Below are positions 16,293-24,433 of a stretch of DNA of 37,527 nucleotides, piece after piece. Positions within the stretch are counted from its first letter, which is position 1; every line of letters begins with the position of its first letter. A program made the translations under genes and the position numbers. Origin of the DNA: AA29 sp041481445 (GTDB lineage Bacteria; Acidobacteriota; Vicinamibacteria; Fen-336); contig JBGPBV010000061.1 of the NCBI GenBank assembly GCA_041481445.1, positions 1 through 37,527 on the forward strand, given 5' to 3'. A model generated the notes under the pieces. That model did no database searches. It was not told where the DNA came from and worked only from the letters and a program-made list of their open reading frames with translations.

Positions 16293-17120
16293 CTAGCGGC
16301 GGCGGCGGAGTGAGGCGATCTCCTCCTCGCGCTTCCAGAGCCCCATCCGGTGGAAGGCGAAGTCGTACTTGACGGGATCGCGGGGGTCGAGCCGCCGCAG
16401 GCGTCGCGTGATGTCGAGGGCCATGGGCCAGCCCGGCGAGCGGTAGCGCGTCAGCCCCACGCGACGGGCGATCGTGAAGATGTGGGCGTCGAGCGGGATC
16501 ACGAGATGGGCAGGATCGACTCCCCGCCAGACTCCGAGGTCCACGCCGTCGCGCCGCACCATCCAGCGAAGATAGAGGTTGAGCCGCTTGCACGCGCTCC
16601 CGTCCCGGGGCGAGGGGAAGAAGAACCGGACGCCGGCGGAGGCGGGCAGGCGCCGTCTGGAGTAGAGCCCGCCATGATCGAGGGCGAGCGCGCGCTCGGA
16701 GAACGACGCCAGCGCGTCCGCGATCTCGGTGGCCCCCGTTTCGTGGCCGCGCAGGAAGAACGCCTCCACCGAGCCCGCCTGCACGCGCATCTGGCGCAAG
16801 AAGAAGAGCAGGCAGGCCACGTCGCGCGCGTCGTTGAATCGATGCTTGAAGCGGCCGAGGGCGCGGCGCGCCTCCGCCGGATCGAGACGGTCGATGGCTT
16901 CCGTGGGCCGCGGTCCCAGCAGCGCCACCACGCGCTCGATGCTGCGCTTGATCTGCTTGACGTTGCCGTAGGCGAGGGCGGAGGCGACCAGGCCTACCAC
17001 CTCGCGGTCGGGGTCGGTGGTCTGCGCCCGCACGAACTGGAGGGGATCGGGGTCGACGAAGCGATGGTCGTAGTGCCGGTAGAGGGCGTCCATCGTCGCC
17101 CGCAGCTCGGCCGTCTTCAT
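16293..17120 (-). CDS. TIGR02757 family protein (DUF2400)
   Basis: This 275-residue protein of unknown function begins MKTAELRATMDALYRHYDHRF and carries the family features DPLQFV, LVASALAYGNVKQIKRSIE, FKHRFNDARDVACLLFFL and SACKRLNLYLRWMVRRDGVDLGVW. Near the C-terminus, LVIPLDAHIFTIARRVGL resembles the P-x-D-T-H segment of helix-hairpin-helix DNA glycosylases, which hints at a nucleic-acid-related role (inference). Length is normal. An in-frame GTG at 17129 is an alternative start. It is divergent from the deoxyhypusine synthase-like gene with only about 30 bases between, so the two share promoter DNA. Confidence 0.88.
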   Translation of the reverse strand: MKTAELRATMDALYRHYDHRFVDPDPLQFVRAQTTDPDREVVGLVASALAYGNVKQIKRSIERVVALLGPRPTEAIDRLDPAEARRALGRFKHRFNDARDVACLLFFLRQMRVQAGSVEAFFLRGHETGATEIADALASFSERALALDHGGLYSRRRLPASAGVRFFFPSPRDGSACKRLNLYLRWMVRRDGVDLGVWRGVDPAHLVIPLDAHIFTIARRVGLTRYRSPGWPMALDITRRLRRLDPRDPVKYDFAFHRMGLWKREEEIASLRRRR

Positions 17121-17136
17121 CCTTCCCACCCTGCGA

Positions 17137-17142
17137 TACCAT
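17137..17142 (+). promoter_or_regulatory. Putative -10 of the deoxyhypusine synthase-like gene
   Basis: TACCAT lies 7 bases before the ATG at 17150, another leaderless arrangement. The overlapping minus-strand sequence TGGTATCGC may serve the divergent TIGR02757 gene. Confidence 0.35.
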
Positions 17143-17149
17143 CACCGCA

Positions 17150-18322
17150 ATGACCGACTCACGCAAGTTCCACGACGGCCGCCACGACGGCCTGGTCGCG
17201 CTCGAGAGCCTGGACCTCGACCGCGTCACCTCCTTCGCCGACCTCCTGCGCGGGATGTCGCGCACCGCCTTCAGCGGCCGCAGCCTGGGCGAGGCCTTCG
17301 AGGTCGTGCTGGCCATGGTCGAGGACCCCGACTGCAAGGTGGTGATGACGCTGTCCGGCGCGATGACGATCGCGAAGATGGGCAAGGTCATCTCCAAGAT
17401 GGTCGACGAGGGCATGGTCCAGGCCATCGTGTCCACCGGCGCCCTGATGGCGCACGGCCTCTCGGAGGCCATCGGCCTCGTCCACTACCGGTACGACCCG
17501 AGGGTGTCGGACGAGGAGCTCTTCGACAAGGGCTACAACCGCGTGTACGACACGCTGGAGATGGAGGCGAACCTCAACTACGTCGAGGAGTTCTCGCGGC
17601 GGGCCCTCGACACCCTGGGCGACCAGGTGCTCTCGAGCGAGATCGTCTGCCGCGCGCTCGGGAAGGTGCTGGCCGAGGACGAGCGCGGCTCGGGCGTGCT
17701 GCGCAGCGCCTACGAGAAGGGCGTTCCCGTCTACGTGCCCGCGTTCACCGATTCCGAGCTCGGCCTCGACGTCTCGACCTGGGCCATGAAGCGGGCGCAG
17801 GCCGCGGGCACGAAGGAGCCGATGGACCTCTTCTCGGCGCTCCCGCGCTACAACCCCTACCTCGACCTCAACAGCTTCGCGCGCTTCGCGCTGGGAGCGA
17901 AGCGGCTGGGCATCTTCACGATCGGCGGGGGGGTGCCCCGGAACTGGGCGCAGGAGGTCGGTCCGTACATCGACATCACGAACCACCGCCTCGGCATCGA
18001 GCTGCGCCCGCCGCGCTACCACTACGCCGTCCGCATCTGCCCGGAGCCCACGCACTGGGGCGGCCTCTCCGGCTGCACGTACTCGGAGGGCGTCTCGTGG
18101 GGAAAGTTCGTCCCCGAGTCGGAGGGCGGACGCTTCGCGGAGGTCTACGCGGACGCGACCACGGTATGGCCGCTCCTGATCAAGGGCGTGCTCGAGGAGC
18201 GCGCGAGGGGCGGACACGCTTGGCCGGCGCCAGTCACGCGGGCGGATTCGCGCCATCCGCACAAGGTGGCGGCGCCGACGAAAGCGTCCGGCCGTCCGAA
18301 GAAGGCGAAGCGCCGCCGCTAG
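17150..18322 (+). CDS. Deoxyhypusine synthase-like protein
   Basis: Deoxyhypusine synthase moves an aminobutyl group from spermidine to a lysine of eIF5A, using NAD. Bacteria normally lack eIF5A, so bacterial homologues are thought to work on small polyamines, for example making homospermidine. This 390-residue protein has the NAD-binding pattern MTLSGAMTIAKMG, VSTGALMAHGLSEAIG, FTIGGGVPRNWAQEVGPY and, at residue 319, the lysine of SEGVSWGKF, equivalent to the catalytic lysine that carries the enzyme-imine intermediate. It should therefore be catalytically competent. The C-terminus ends in a basic tail (KKAKRRR). The start is ATG 17150, leaderless-looking. Confidence 0.92.
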   Translation: MTDSRKFHDGRHDGLVALESLDLDRVTSFADLLRGMSRTAFSGRSLGEAFEVVLAMVEDPDCKVVMTLSGAMTIAKMGKVISKMVDEGMVQAIVSTGALMAHGLSEAIGLVHYRYDPRVSDEELFDKGYNRVYDTLEMEANLNYVEEFSRRALDTLGDQVLSSEIVCRALGKVLAEDERGSGVLRSAYEKGVPVYVPAFTDSELGLDVSTWAMKRAQAAGTKEPMDLFSALPRYNPYLDLNSFARFALGAKRLGIFTIGGGVPRNWAQEVGPYIDITNHRLGIELRPPRYHYAVRICPEPTHWGGLSGCTYSEGVSWGKFVPESEGGRFAEVYADATTVWPLLIKGVLEERARGGHAWPAPVTRADSRHPHKVAAPTKASGRPKKAKRRR

Positions 18323-18325
18323 CGA

Positions 18326-18341
18326 CCGGCGGCGTCGCCGG
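18326..18341. terminator. GC-rich hairpin between convergent genes
   Basis: CCGGCG-GCGT-CGCCGG forms a perfect 6-bp stem four bases after the deoxyhypusine synthase-like stop. There is no T-tract, so a terminator role is tentative. Confidence 0.35.
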
Positions 18342-18388
18342 AGTCCGGCTCGTCGTGCCACGGCTGGCCGCGGACCTCGGCCGTCAGC

Positions 18389-19471
18389 TCAGGGCGAGAG
18401 GCTCGTGCCTTCGCGCCCGATGGAGGTCCCCCGCGGCCCGAAGACAAGCTCCGCTTCGTATTGATTGTGGCGGCGGCAGCGAAGGGAGATGTTGGCGACG
18501 GTCGCCGGCCCACGCTTCGAGTAAGGCTCGACGTGATGGAACTCCAGGAACGTGCGCTCGGCGCATCTCTGGCCGCTCGAAGACACGAATGCGCATTGCG
18601 CCCCGTCGCGCTTCCACACCGTGCGCTTCACCGCCCTCGGTACGTTGCGTGACTGGCGGTCGGGCGTCCGGATGTCCGTATCCGTCCTGGGACGGATAGG
18701 ACATGGCGGCCGAGGCGACGCCGTCATGCCCAGCTTCCTGTTCTCGACCTGCTCGAGCAGAAGCGTGAGCGCGCGGTCGAAGATGGCGCCGGGGTCACCA
18801 TCCGGGATCTCACGGCGCAGGAGCGCCTGGACTCGCCGGAGCTTCTCCTGAGTCGACGAGTCCACCGTGAACTGGACGCGATAACGGTCCGGAGCGGTCG
18901 CTTGGACGATCGGGCGAGGAGAGGCGACGAACGACGCTGGCGGAGATACGACCGCGGACGCCAGTTGGGAAGGCGCGCTCGTCACCTCTTGGGCAGGTGA
19001 TGCCCGCGACACTACGGCGGGGAGCTTTCGTACCGAGCTCCGCGTATCGGGCCGCGGGGCCAGCCCGGCGACGAGCACTTCGATCTCATGGCGACTCCGT
19101 CCTCCGGCCCTCTCGAGAACACCCTCGTGGTTCTCGGGCGTGAGATGCCGTCCCAGGAGCCGAACGGAAGTGAGAGTCATCGCGCCCGAGGCGAGGTGGT
19201 CGAGAATGACCGGGAACCGCCGGCAGGCTCGGGCGGCCTCTATTCGGTTGCAAGCCGCATCCTCGGACAGCCGCAGCACGTGCGTGCAGTAGCTGAAGAG
19301 AGAACCATGTCCCTGCGCGGCGTATGCCGCTGGGCGCGTGTCGAGCTCTCCAAGGTGGGCCAGCAGATCGACGAGCGTTTCGCGCTCGCGACAAGCGAGG
19401 AGGCCCAGTTGGGCCAGCAGTTCGTGGTCGGGAAGGGCCGCCGCACGGGCGAGGATCTTCGTATTCTTCAT
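18389..19471 (-). CDS. HNH endonuclease domain protein (DUF222-like N-terminus)
   Basis: This 360-residue protein has a helical N-terminal region (RLSEDAACNRIEAARACRRFP, LGRHLTPENHEGVL) like the DUF222/HNH family, a low-complexity linker (residues 150-190), a second helical block, and a C-terminal HNH nuclease. The nuclease has WKRDGAQCAF with CxxxC-type zinc cysteines, the HH pair at 312-313 (FHHVEPYSKRG), N327 and H335-N336 (CRRHNQYEA). The family is widespread, often multi-copy, with no settled function; mobile-element or phage-defence links are suggested. Codon composition is less GC-rich than its neighbours (40 of 60 at 19081-19140), so it may have been acquired. Confidence 0.88.
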   Translation of the reverse strand: MKNTKILARAAALPDHELLAQLGLLACRERETLVDLLAHLGELDTRPAAYAAQGHGSLFSYCTHVLRLSEDAACNRIEAARACRRFPVILDHLASGAMTLTSVRLLGRHLTPENHEGVLERAGGRSRHEIEVLVAGLAPRPDTRSSVRKLPAVVSRASPAQEVTSAPSQLASAVVSPPASFVASPRPIVQATAPDRYRVQFTVDSSTQEKLRRVQALLRREIPDGDPGAIFDRALTLLLEQVENRKLGMTASPRPPCPIRPRTDTDIRTPDRQSRNVPRAVKRTVWKRDGAQCAFVSSSGQRCAERTFLEFHHVEPYSKRGPATVANISLRCRRHNQYEAELVFGPRGTSIGREGTSLSP

Positions 19472-19477
19472 GCGTCG

Positions 19478-19486
19478 TATGTATCA
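19478..19486 (-). promoter_or_regulatory. Putative extended -10 of the HNH gene, leaderless
   Basis: On the minus strand TGA-TACATA ends 6 bases before the ATG at 19471. There is no Shine-Dalgarno sequence. Confidence 0.45.
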
Positions 19487-19685
19487 CGATGTTTTTCGAT
19501 CGTTGGACGGATGCGTAGGCCGGCTCAGGAGCGGCGATCGTCGCGTGGGCCGACACGCGCGCGACGGCCCGTACGCGAAGCGATCGCGCAGGCGTGGCGC
19601 GCGTCAAGTGCCACCTTGGCGAGCGGCGGATGGGACTCGGCCTCCGTCATGCTGAAAAGCCAGGTCCGTGAAATCGGAGAGTGCG

Positions 19686-19725
19686 AAAAATAGTTGGCGG
19701 CGGCCGGCTCGAGCGCGGGCCGCCA
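19686..19725 (-). terminator. Rho-independent terminator after the M16 peptidase pair
   Basis: On the minus strand, 14 bases after the stop at 19740, TGGCGGC pairs with GCCGCCA (outer limits 19695-19725; an alternative GGCGGCC/GGCCGCC register also exists). It is followed by ACTA and then five Ts (19686-19690). Confidence 0.75.
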
Positions 19726-19739
19726 CCGGTACCCCATCC

Positions 19740-21173
19740 CTACGGCACCGTCGCTTCGACCTCGCCCTCCGGCGTGTACACCGTCACCGTCCCGAACGGC
19801 GTGACCTGGTCCTTCACCTTCTGCCAGTCGCCCACGATGGCGATGGCCTGGCGGTAGGTGTCGAGGTGGCGGGCGGCCGCCGCCTCCACCTGCGCGACGG
19901 TGAGCGATTCGATGCGCGCTCGGAAGTCCTGAAGGAAGGTCCGGGGCAGGCCGTAGACGTAGATGGTATTGAGCCGGCCGGCCAGGCCGGCCTGGCTGGC
20001 CAGCTCGATCGAGAAGTTGCCGATGCTGAAGCTCTTCGCGGCCTCGAGCTCCTCGTCGGTGACGGGGAGGACGCGCATGCGGTCGAGCTCGTAGATCATC
20101 TCCAGGATCGTGGCTCCCGTGACCTCGTTTCGCACGGAGGCGCCGGCCGAGAAATAGCCGGATTGGGCGCGCGTGTCGAGGGTGCTGGAGGGCGAGTAGG
20201 TGTACCCCTTGCCCTCGCGGATGTTCTTGGTGAGCCGGGAGTAGAACGAGCCGCCGTAGATGACGTTGGCCGTGCGCAGGACGAAGTAGTCGTCGTCCTT
20301 GCGCGGGAAGGTCACGTTGCCCATGCGGATCGAGGACTGCACCGAGCCCGGCCGGTCCACGAAGTAGATCTGCCGACGGTCGCGGCGGGGCGGCGCGGGC
20401 AGCGCGGGCTCGAACTTCTCGCCCGCCACCCATCCCCCGAAGGCCTTGTCGACCTCCTTCGAGAGCACCGCCGGATCGAAATCGCCGACGAGGATGAGGT
20501 GCGCGTTGCCGGGCACGTAGTAGCGCGCGGCGAAGCGGGCGAGGTCGGCGCGCTGGATGGCCGCCACCGACTTCTCGTCCGGGGCCACGAATGAATAAGG
20601 ATGCGAGCCGAACACCGCCTTCAGGAACCGCTCGTTGCCGAGGAACGCCGGCTGCGAGCGCTGCTCCTTGACCTCCTGGACGAGGTTCTCCTTGGCCAGC
20701 GCGACTTCCTTCTCGGGATAGGACGGATGGGCCACCACGTCCGCCACGAGGGCGAGCAGGCGCGGCGTGAACTCGGACAGCGCGCCCGCCTGCACGGTGG
20801 TGGCGTCGGAGTCGGAGCCCACATTGAGGTAGCCGCCGATCGCGCGCAGCTCCTCCTTGATGGCCTTGCTCGTCCGCGTGGCCGTTCCCTCGCTCGACAC
20901 CCGGGCGGCCAGCCCGGCCAGGCCGGCGTGGGTGTCGACCTCGGTGCCGTTGCCGACCTCGAGGCTCAGCACGGCCGTGATCTTCGGGACGTTGCGGAGC
21001 GGCGCCATGACCACGAGCAGGCCGCTCGGCAGCGTGCGCTCGGTGATCGCGGGCAGCTTGACCGGCCGCGGCTGGCCGGGAGGCGGCGGCGTCTTCGTCT
21101 CCGCCCAGGCCGGCACGACCGCGGCGGCGGCGAGGACAGCGGCCAGGGCGACGGCACGACGCGGGGCGCGCAT
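19740..21173 (-). CDS. M16 family peptidase, inactive-type subunit
   Basis: This 477-residue M16 (insulinase/pitrilysin) homologue has a signal peptide (RAVALAAVLAAAAVVPAWAE). Where active members carry HxxEH, this one reads GLAGLAARVSSEGTATRT, so it cannot bind catalytic zinc. The rest of the fold is intact, including the C-terminal R/Y signature region YGGSFYSRLTKNIREGKGYTYS. Such proteins act as the non-catalytic half of a heterodimer, as in mitochondrial processing peptidase alpha. The ATG overlaps the stop of the active partner by one base (TGATG), which fits a 1:1 complex. It is probably periplasmic. Confidence 0.93.
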   Translation of the reverse strand: MRAPRRAVALAAVLAAAAVVPAWAETKTPPPPGQPRPVKLPAITERTLPSGLLVVMAPLRNVPKITAVLSLEVGNGTEVDTHAGLAGLAARVSSEGTATRTSKAIKEELRAIGGYLNVGSDSDATTVQAGALSEFTPRLLALVADVVAHPSYPEKEVALAKENLVQEVKEQRSQPAFLGNERFLKAVFGSHPYSFVAPDEKSVAAIQRADLARFAARYYVPGNAHLILVGDFDPAVLSKEVDKAFGGWVAGEKFEPALPAPPRRDRRQIYFVDRPGSVQSSIRMGNVTFPRKDDDYFVLRTANVIYGGSFYSRLTKNIREGKGYTYSPSSTLDTRAQSGYFSAGASVRNEVTGATILEMIYELDRMRVLPVTDEELEAAKSFSIGNFSIELASQAGLAGRLNTIYVYGLPRTFLQDFRARIESLTVAQVEAAAARHLDTYRQAIAIVGDWQKVKDQVTPFGTVTVYTPEGEVEATVP

Positions 21174-22543
21174 CACCGGCCTCCCTTCGTCGCGCCCGGC
21201 GCCTTGGGCTCGGGCACGCGGTCGATCACCGTGCGGTTCGAGGCGACCAGGCAGGTCCGGGCCGCGGCCTGGACCTGGGCCGCGGTCACCGACTCGAACG
21301 TCGCCAGCGCGGTGTTGATGAGGTTGGGATCGCCCCGGAAGAGCGTGAAGGCGGCCAGCAGGTTCGCCTTGCCGAAGCCCGACTCGAGCTGGTCGTAGTA
21401 GCCCGACCGGAAGCGCACCTTGGCATCGGCCAGCTCCCGGGCCGTGACCCCCTTCGCCTGCACGTCCGCCACCACGGCGTCGACTTCCTTGAGGATCTCG
21501 TCCGCGGTGTGCCCGGGCTTGTAGGTCGTGCGCGCGGTGAGCAGCATGGGCCCGTCGTAGTCGAACTCGTTGCCGAGGCCGAGGTTCACGCCCGCCGTCC
21601 AGTCCAGCGAGATCTCCTTGTCCTTCACCAGCCGCTGGTAGAGGCGCGACGAGTCGTCTCCCTGCAGGATCGTGTTGAGAAGGACGGCCGGCGCGTAGTC
21701 GGCCGCGGTCTGCGCGGGCAGGTGCCACGCGATGGCCAGGGCGGGCAGGTTGGCGAGCTTGTCCTCCTGGTCGAGGCGCTTCTCCTTCGCCTGCGGAGGC
21801 TCGCTCACGTCCGGCCGCGGCGGCGTGGGCGCCTTCGGGATGTCCGCGAAGTACTTCTGCACCCAGCCCGAGACCTCCGCCGGATCGACGTCACCGACCA
21901 CCACCAGCACGGCATTGTTCGGCGTGTAGTACTTCTTGAAGAAGTCACGCACGTCGGGGATGGTGGCCGCCTCCAGCTCGCTCAGGTCGCCGTAGAAGTT
22001 GTGGGCGTTGGGCCAGCGCTGGTTCGCGTTCATCCAGAGGTCCAGCCACTCGAAGGCCTGGTAGGGCTGGTCGAGGACGTTGACGCGCACCTCCTCGCTC
22101 ACCACCTTCTTCTGGTTCTCGAGGTTCTCCTCGCTGACGTCGAGCGAGCGCATGCGGTCGGACTCGAGCCACAGGGCCAGCTCCACGCGGTCGGCGGGCA
22201 CGTCCTCGTAGTAGTTCGTGTGGTCGAGGCGGGTGGAGCCGTTCAGGTTCCCGCCGTTGGCCTCTACGTACTTCGCGTGCTCGAACTTCTTCACGTTGGC
22301 CGAGCCCTGGAACATCATGTGCTCGAACAGGTGGGCGAAGCCGGTGCGGCCCTTGGGCTCGATGCGGAACCCGACGCCGTAGTAGACGGCCACGGTGGCC
22401 ACGGGCGCGGAATGGTCCTCGGAGACGACAACCCTCAGGCCGTTCGGGAGAACGGTGGAGACGATCGGGATTCGCGGGCCCACGCCCGCCGCCTGCGCCG
22501 GCGGCGAGGCGATCAGGAACAAGCAAAGACATATCCAGCCCAT
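21173..22543 (-). CDS. M16 family zinc peptidase, active-type subunit
   Basis: This 456-residue secreted zinc peptidase has a signal peptide at residues 1-19 (WICLCLFLIASPPAQAA). The inverted zinc motif HLFEH gives H71, E74 and H75, and E150/E151 in VVSEEV supplies the third ligand. Substrate-loop residues GNLNGSTRLDHTNYYE are typical. It degrades or processes unfolded peptides, probably in the periplasm. ATG 22543 is chosen because GGAGGG lies five bases upstream; the longer frame starts at TTG with no support. It forms an operon with the inactive partner. Confidence 0.95.
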   Translation of the reverse strand: MGWICLCLFLIASPPAQAAGVGPRIPIVSTVLPNGLRVVVSEDHSAPVATVAVYYGVGFRIEPKGRTGFAHLFEHMMFQGSANVKKFEHAKYVEANGGNLNGSTRLDHTNYYEDVPADRVELALWLESDRMRSLDVSEENLENQKKVVSEEVRVNVLDQPYQAFEWLDLWMNANQRWPNAHNFYGDLSELEAATIPDVRDFFKKYYTPNNAVLVVVGDVDPAEVSGWVQKYFADIPKAPTPPRPDVSEPPQAKEKRLDQEDKLANLPALAIAWHLPAQTAADYAPAVLLNTILQGDDSSRLYQRLVKDKEISLDWTAGVNLGLGNEFDYDGPMLLTARTTYKPGHTADEILKEVDAVVADVQAKGVTARELADAKVRFRSGYYDQLESGFGKANLLAAFTLFRGDPNLINTALATFESVTAAQVQAAARTCLVASNRTVIDRVPEPKAPGATKGGR

Positions 22544-22573
22544 TGAATCCCTCCGCGATGACGACAACCCGCG

Positions 22574-22604
22574 AGTATAGCGTGCGCGTCACGCACGTCA
22601 CGGA
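22574..22604 (-). promoter_or_regulatory. Promoter of the M16 operon with symmetric upstream sequence
   Basis: On the minus strand TATACT (22574-22579) gives a leader of about 25 bases that includes GGAGGG. Immediately upstream is GTGCG-TGACG-CGCAC, an inverted repeat with the submotif GTGACG repeated, possibly an operator. Confidence 0.45.
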
Positions 22605-22607
22605 GGT

Positions 22608-23165
22608 TCAGGCCGCTTCCGCGCGCTCCTTCTCGCGCTCCTTGCGCGCGAGCCACCATGTGAAGGCGAGGACGAGGGAGGCGGGCACGAGCGGCGTCCA
22701 CCATGCGCGCACGCCGAGCTCGGCGAAGGAGGCCGGCCCCAGCCAGACGATGAACGACATCACCGCCGCCGCCCAGGCCAGGCTGCTCAGCAGGCTCAGG
22801 GTGGTGAAGCGCAGGGGCGCGACGTCGGCGTATGCGCAGGCGGCGGGGATGGCCACGCGCAGCCCGGGCAGGAACCGGCAGGCCAGGATCATGGCGGAGG
22901 CGTGGCTCCGCACGCGCTCGACGATGAGGTCGCGGCGGCGGGCCCAGGTCGGGAAGCGGTCCAGCCACCGGTGCAGCCGCCCGCGCAGCGCGTAGAAGTA
23001 GAGCTGGTCGCCGACGGAGCCGCCCAGCGCGGCCGCCGCGAACACGCCCGCGGCGTCGAGCCGGCCCTGGTGGACGAGCACGGTCGCGCCCACGAACACC
23101 ACCTCGCCCTCCACCACCGTGGCCACGAACACGCCGAGGTAGGCCAGGGCGGCAGCCAGGGTCAT
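22608..23165 (-). CDS. DedA/SNARE-associated family membrane protein
   Basis: This 185-residue protein of the DedA family (members act as polyprenyl-phosphate or phospholipid transporters) has the re-entrant motif VVEGEVVFVGATVLV near the N-terminus, then GGSVGDQLYFYALRGR, and the second half FLPGLRVAIPAACAYADV, followed by two C-terminal helices. It has about four to five hydrophobic segments. The start at 23165 overlaps the DegT stop (ATGA), so it is the last gene of the radical SAM-aminotransferase operon and perhaps moves their product or carrier across the membrane (inference). Confidence 0.9.
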   Translation of the reverse strand: MTLAAALAYLGVFVATVVEGEVVFVGATVLVHQGRLDAAGVFAAAALGGSVGDQLYFYALRGRLHRWLDRFPTWARRRDLIVERVRSHASAMILACRFLPGLRVAIPAACAYADVAPLRFTTLSLLSSLAWAAAVMSFIVWLGPASFAELGVRAWWTPLVPASLVLAFTWWLARKEREKERAEAA

Positions 23166-24433
23166 CCGCGCAAACCGGCGGGCTCCGCCTGCCCCATCTC
23201 CCGCGGGGCGACCGCGCGCCGGAAGCGCCGGGCGACGCGATCGAGGTCGGCGTCGCTCAGCCCGGCGTGGATGGGAAGCTGGAGGGCGTCGTTCGTGCGG
23301 CGCGCGCCCGCCATCCCGGCCCTCGCGGCCGAGAAGAGCGGCAGGTCCGGGCACACGTCCATGTGGTGGTACTCGACGTCGAGGCCGGAGCGCAGGCACC
23401 GCCGCACCACGCCGTCCCGATCGGGCGGGTAGGCGCAGTACTGGTAGTAGACGTGGACGCGGTCGGCGGGGTCGGGGGGAAGCAGGACCGGGAGGTCGGC
23501 CAGCGCGGAAGTCATGCGGCGCGCGTGCCGGCGCGTGGTCTTCGTCCATCCGTCGAGGAGGTCCAGGGCAGCCAGGCCGATGTTGGCCTGCACGTTGCTG
23601 TAGCGCTCCGCGTAGCCGTCGGGGAGCGGCCACAGCGGCCGCACCTTCTCCCACAGGTAGACGTCCGGCCGCGCCTCCAGGAACGAGGCCGCCCACAGGA
23701 TCGGGAAGATCGTCGCGCTGAAGACGGAGGGACGCATGAGCGCGCGCTCCAGGCGGGCGCCGCGAATGCGCGCGCGCACGCGGTCCGCCGCCGGCCAGGG
23801 CTCGGCCCCCGCGATCTCGGCCAGGCGGCGGCCGAGGCCATCGTGACGCGTGTAGGCCGCCCCCCCGCCGTAGGTGTTGAGCGGCTTGATGACCTGGAAG
23901 CTGAAGAGGGCGGCGTCGCCGAAGGTGCCGACGGGCCGGCCGCGGTAGGTCGCGCCCAGGGCGTGCGCGCAGTCCTCGATCACGGCCAGGCGATGCCGGC
24001 GCGCGACGGCCAGGATCTCGTCCATGTCGCAGGGCAGGCCGTAGATGTGCGTGGGTACGACCGCGCGGGTGGCGGGCGTGATCGCGCGCTCGAGGGCGGC
24101 CGGGTCGAGGTTGAAGGTGGCGGGGTCCACGTCCGCGAAGACGGGCTTGAGGCCGGCCACCCGCGCCATCTCGGGCACCACCCAGAACGTCAGGGCCGGG
24201 AACACGATCTCCGATCCGGGAGGCAGGTCCAGCGCCTTGAGGATGTAGTAGAAGGCCATGCGCCCGCGGGAAGCGGTCACGGCGCGGCCGCCGCCCAGGC
24301 GCGCCGCCAGCGCCTCCTCGAACTCGGCGATGGCCGGCCCCTGGACGAGCTGGCCGCGCGAGCGGCAGCTCTCCACGATCGCGTCCGCCTGCGGCACCCA
24401 GCGTGCGCCGTAGCGCGAGATCGCGCTCAGCAT
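23162..24433 (-). CDS. DegT/DnrJ/EryC1 family PLP aminotransferase
   Basis: This 423-residue fold-type I PLP enzyme has QGPAIAEFEEALAARLG at the N-terminus, D154 in IEDCAHALGA (pyridine-nitrogen contact), and K183 in FSFQVIKPLNTYGGG as the Schiff-base lysine. DegT enzymes aminate keto-sugars or related carbonyl compounds. Length is normal to slightly long; the 220-300 region (RARIRGARLERALMRPSVFS) is extra helical sequence. Its ATG lies inside the end of the radical SAM gene (7-base overlap, ATGCTGA), and DedA follows with an ATGA overlap, so all three are made together. Confidence 0.92.
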   Translation of the reverse strand: MLSAISRYGARWVPQADAIVESCRSRGQLVQGPAIAEFEEALAARLGGGRAVTASRGRMAFYYILKALDLPPGSEIVFPALTFWVVPEMARVAGLKPVFADVDPATFNLDPAALERAITPATRAVVPTHIYGLPCDMDEILAVARRHRLAVIEDCAHALGATYRGRPVGTFGDAALFSFQVIKPLNTYGGGAAYTRHDGLGRRLAEIAGAEPWPAADRVRARIRGARLERALMRPSVFSATIFPILWAASFLEARPDVYLWEKVRPLWPLPDGYAERYSNVQANIGLAALDLLDGWTKTTRRHARRMTSALADLPVLLPPDPADRVHVYYQYCAYPPDRDGVVRRCLRSGLDVEYHHMDVCPDLPLFSAARAGMAGARRTNDALQLPIHAGLSDADLDRVARRFRRAVAPREMGQAEPAGLRG

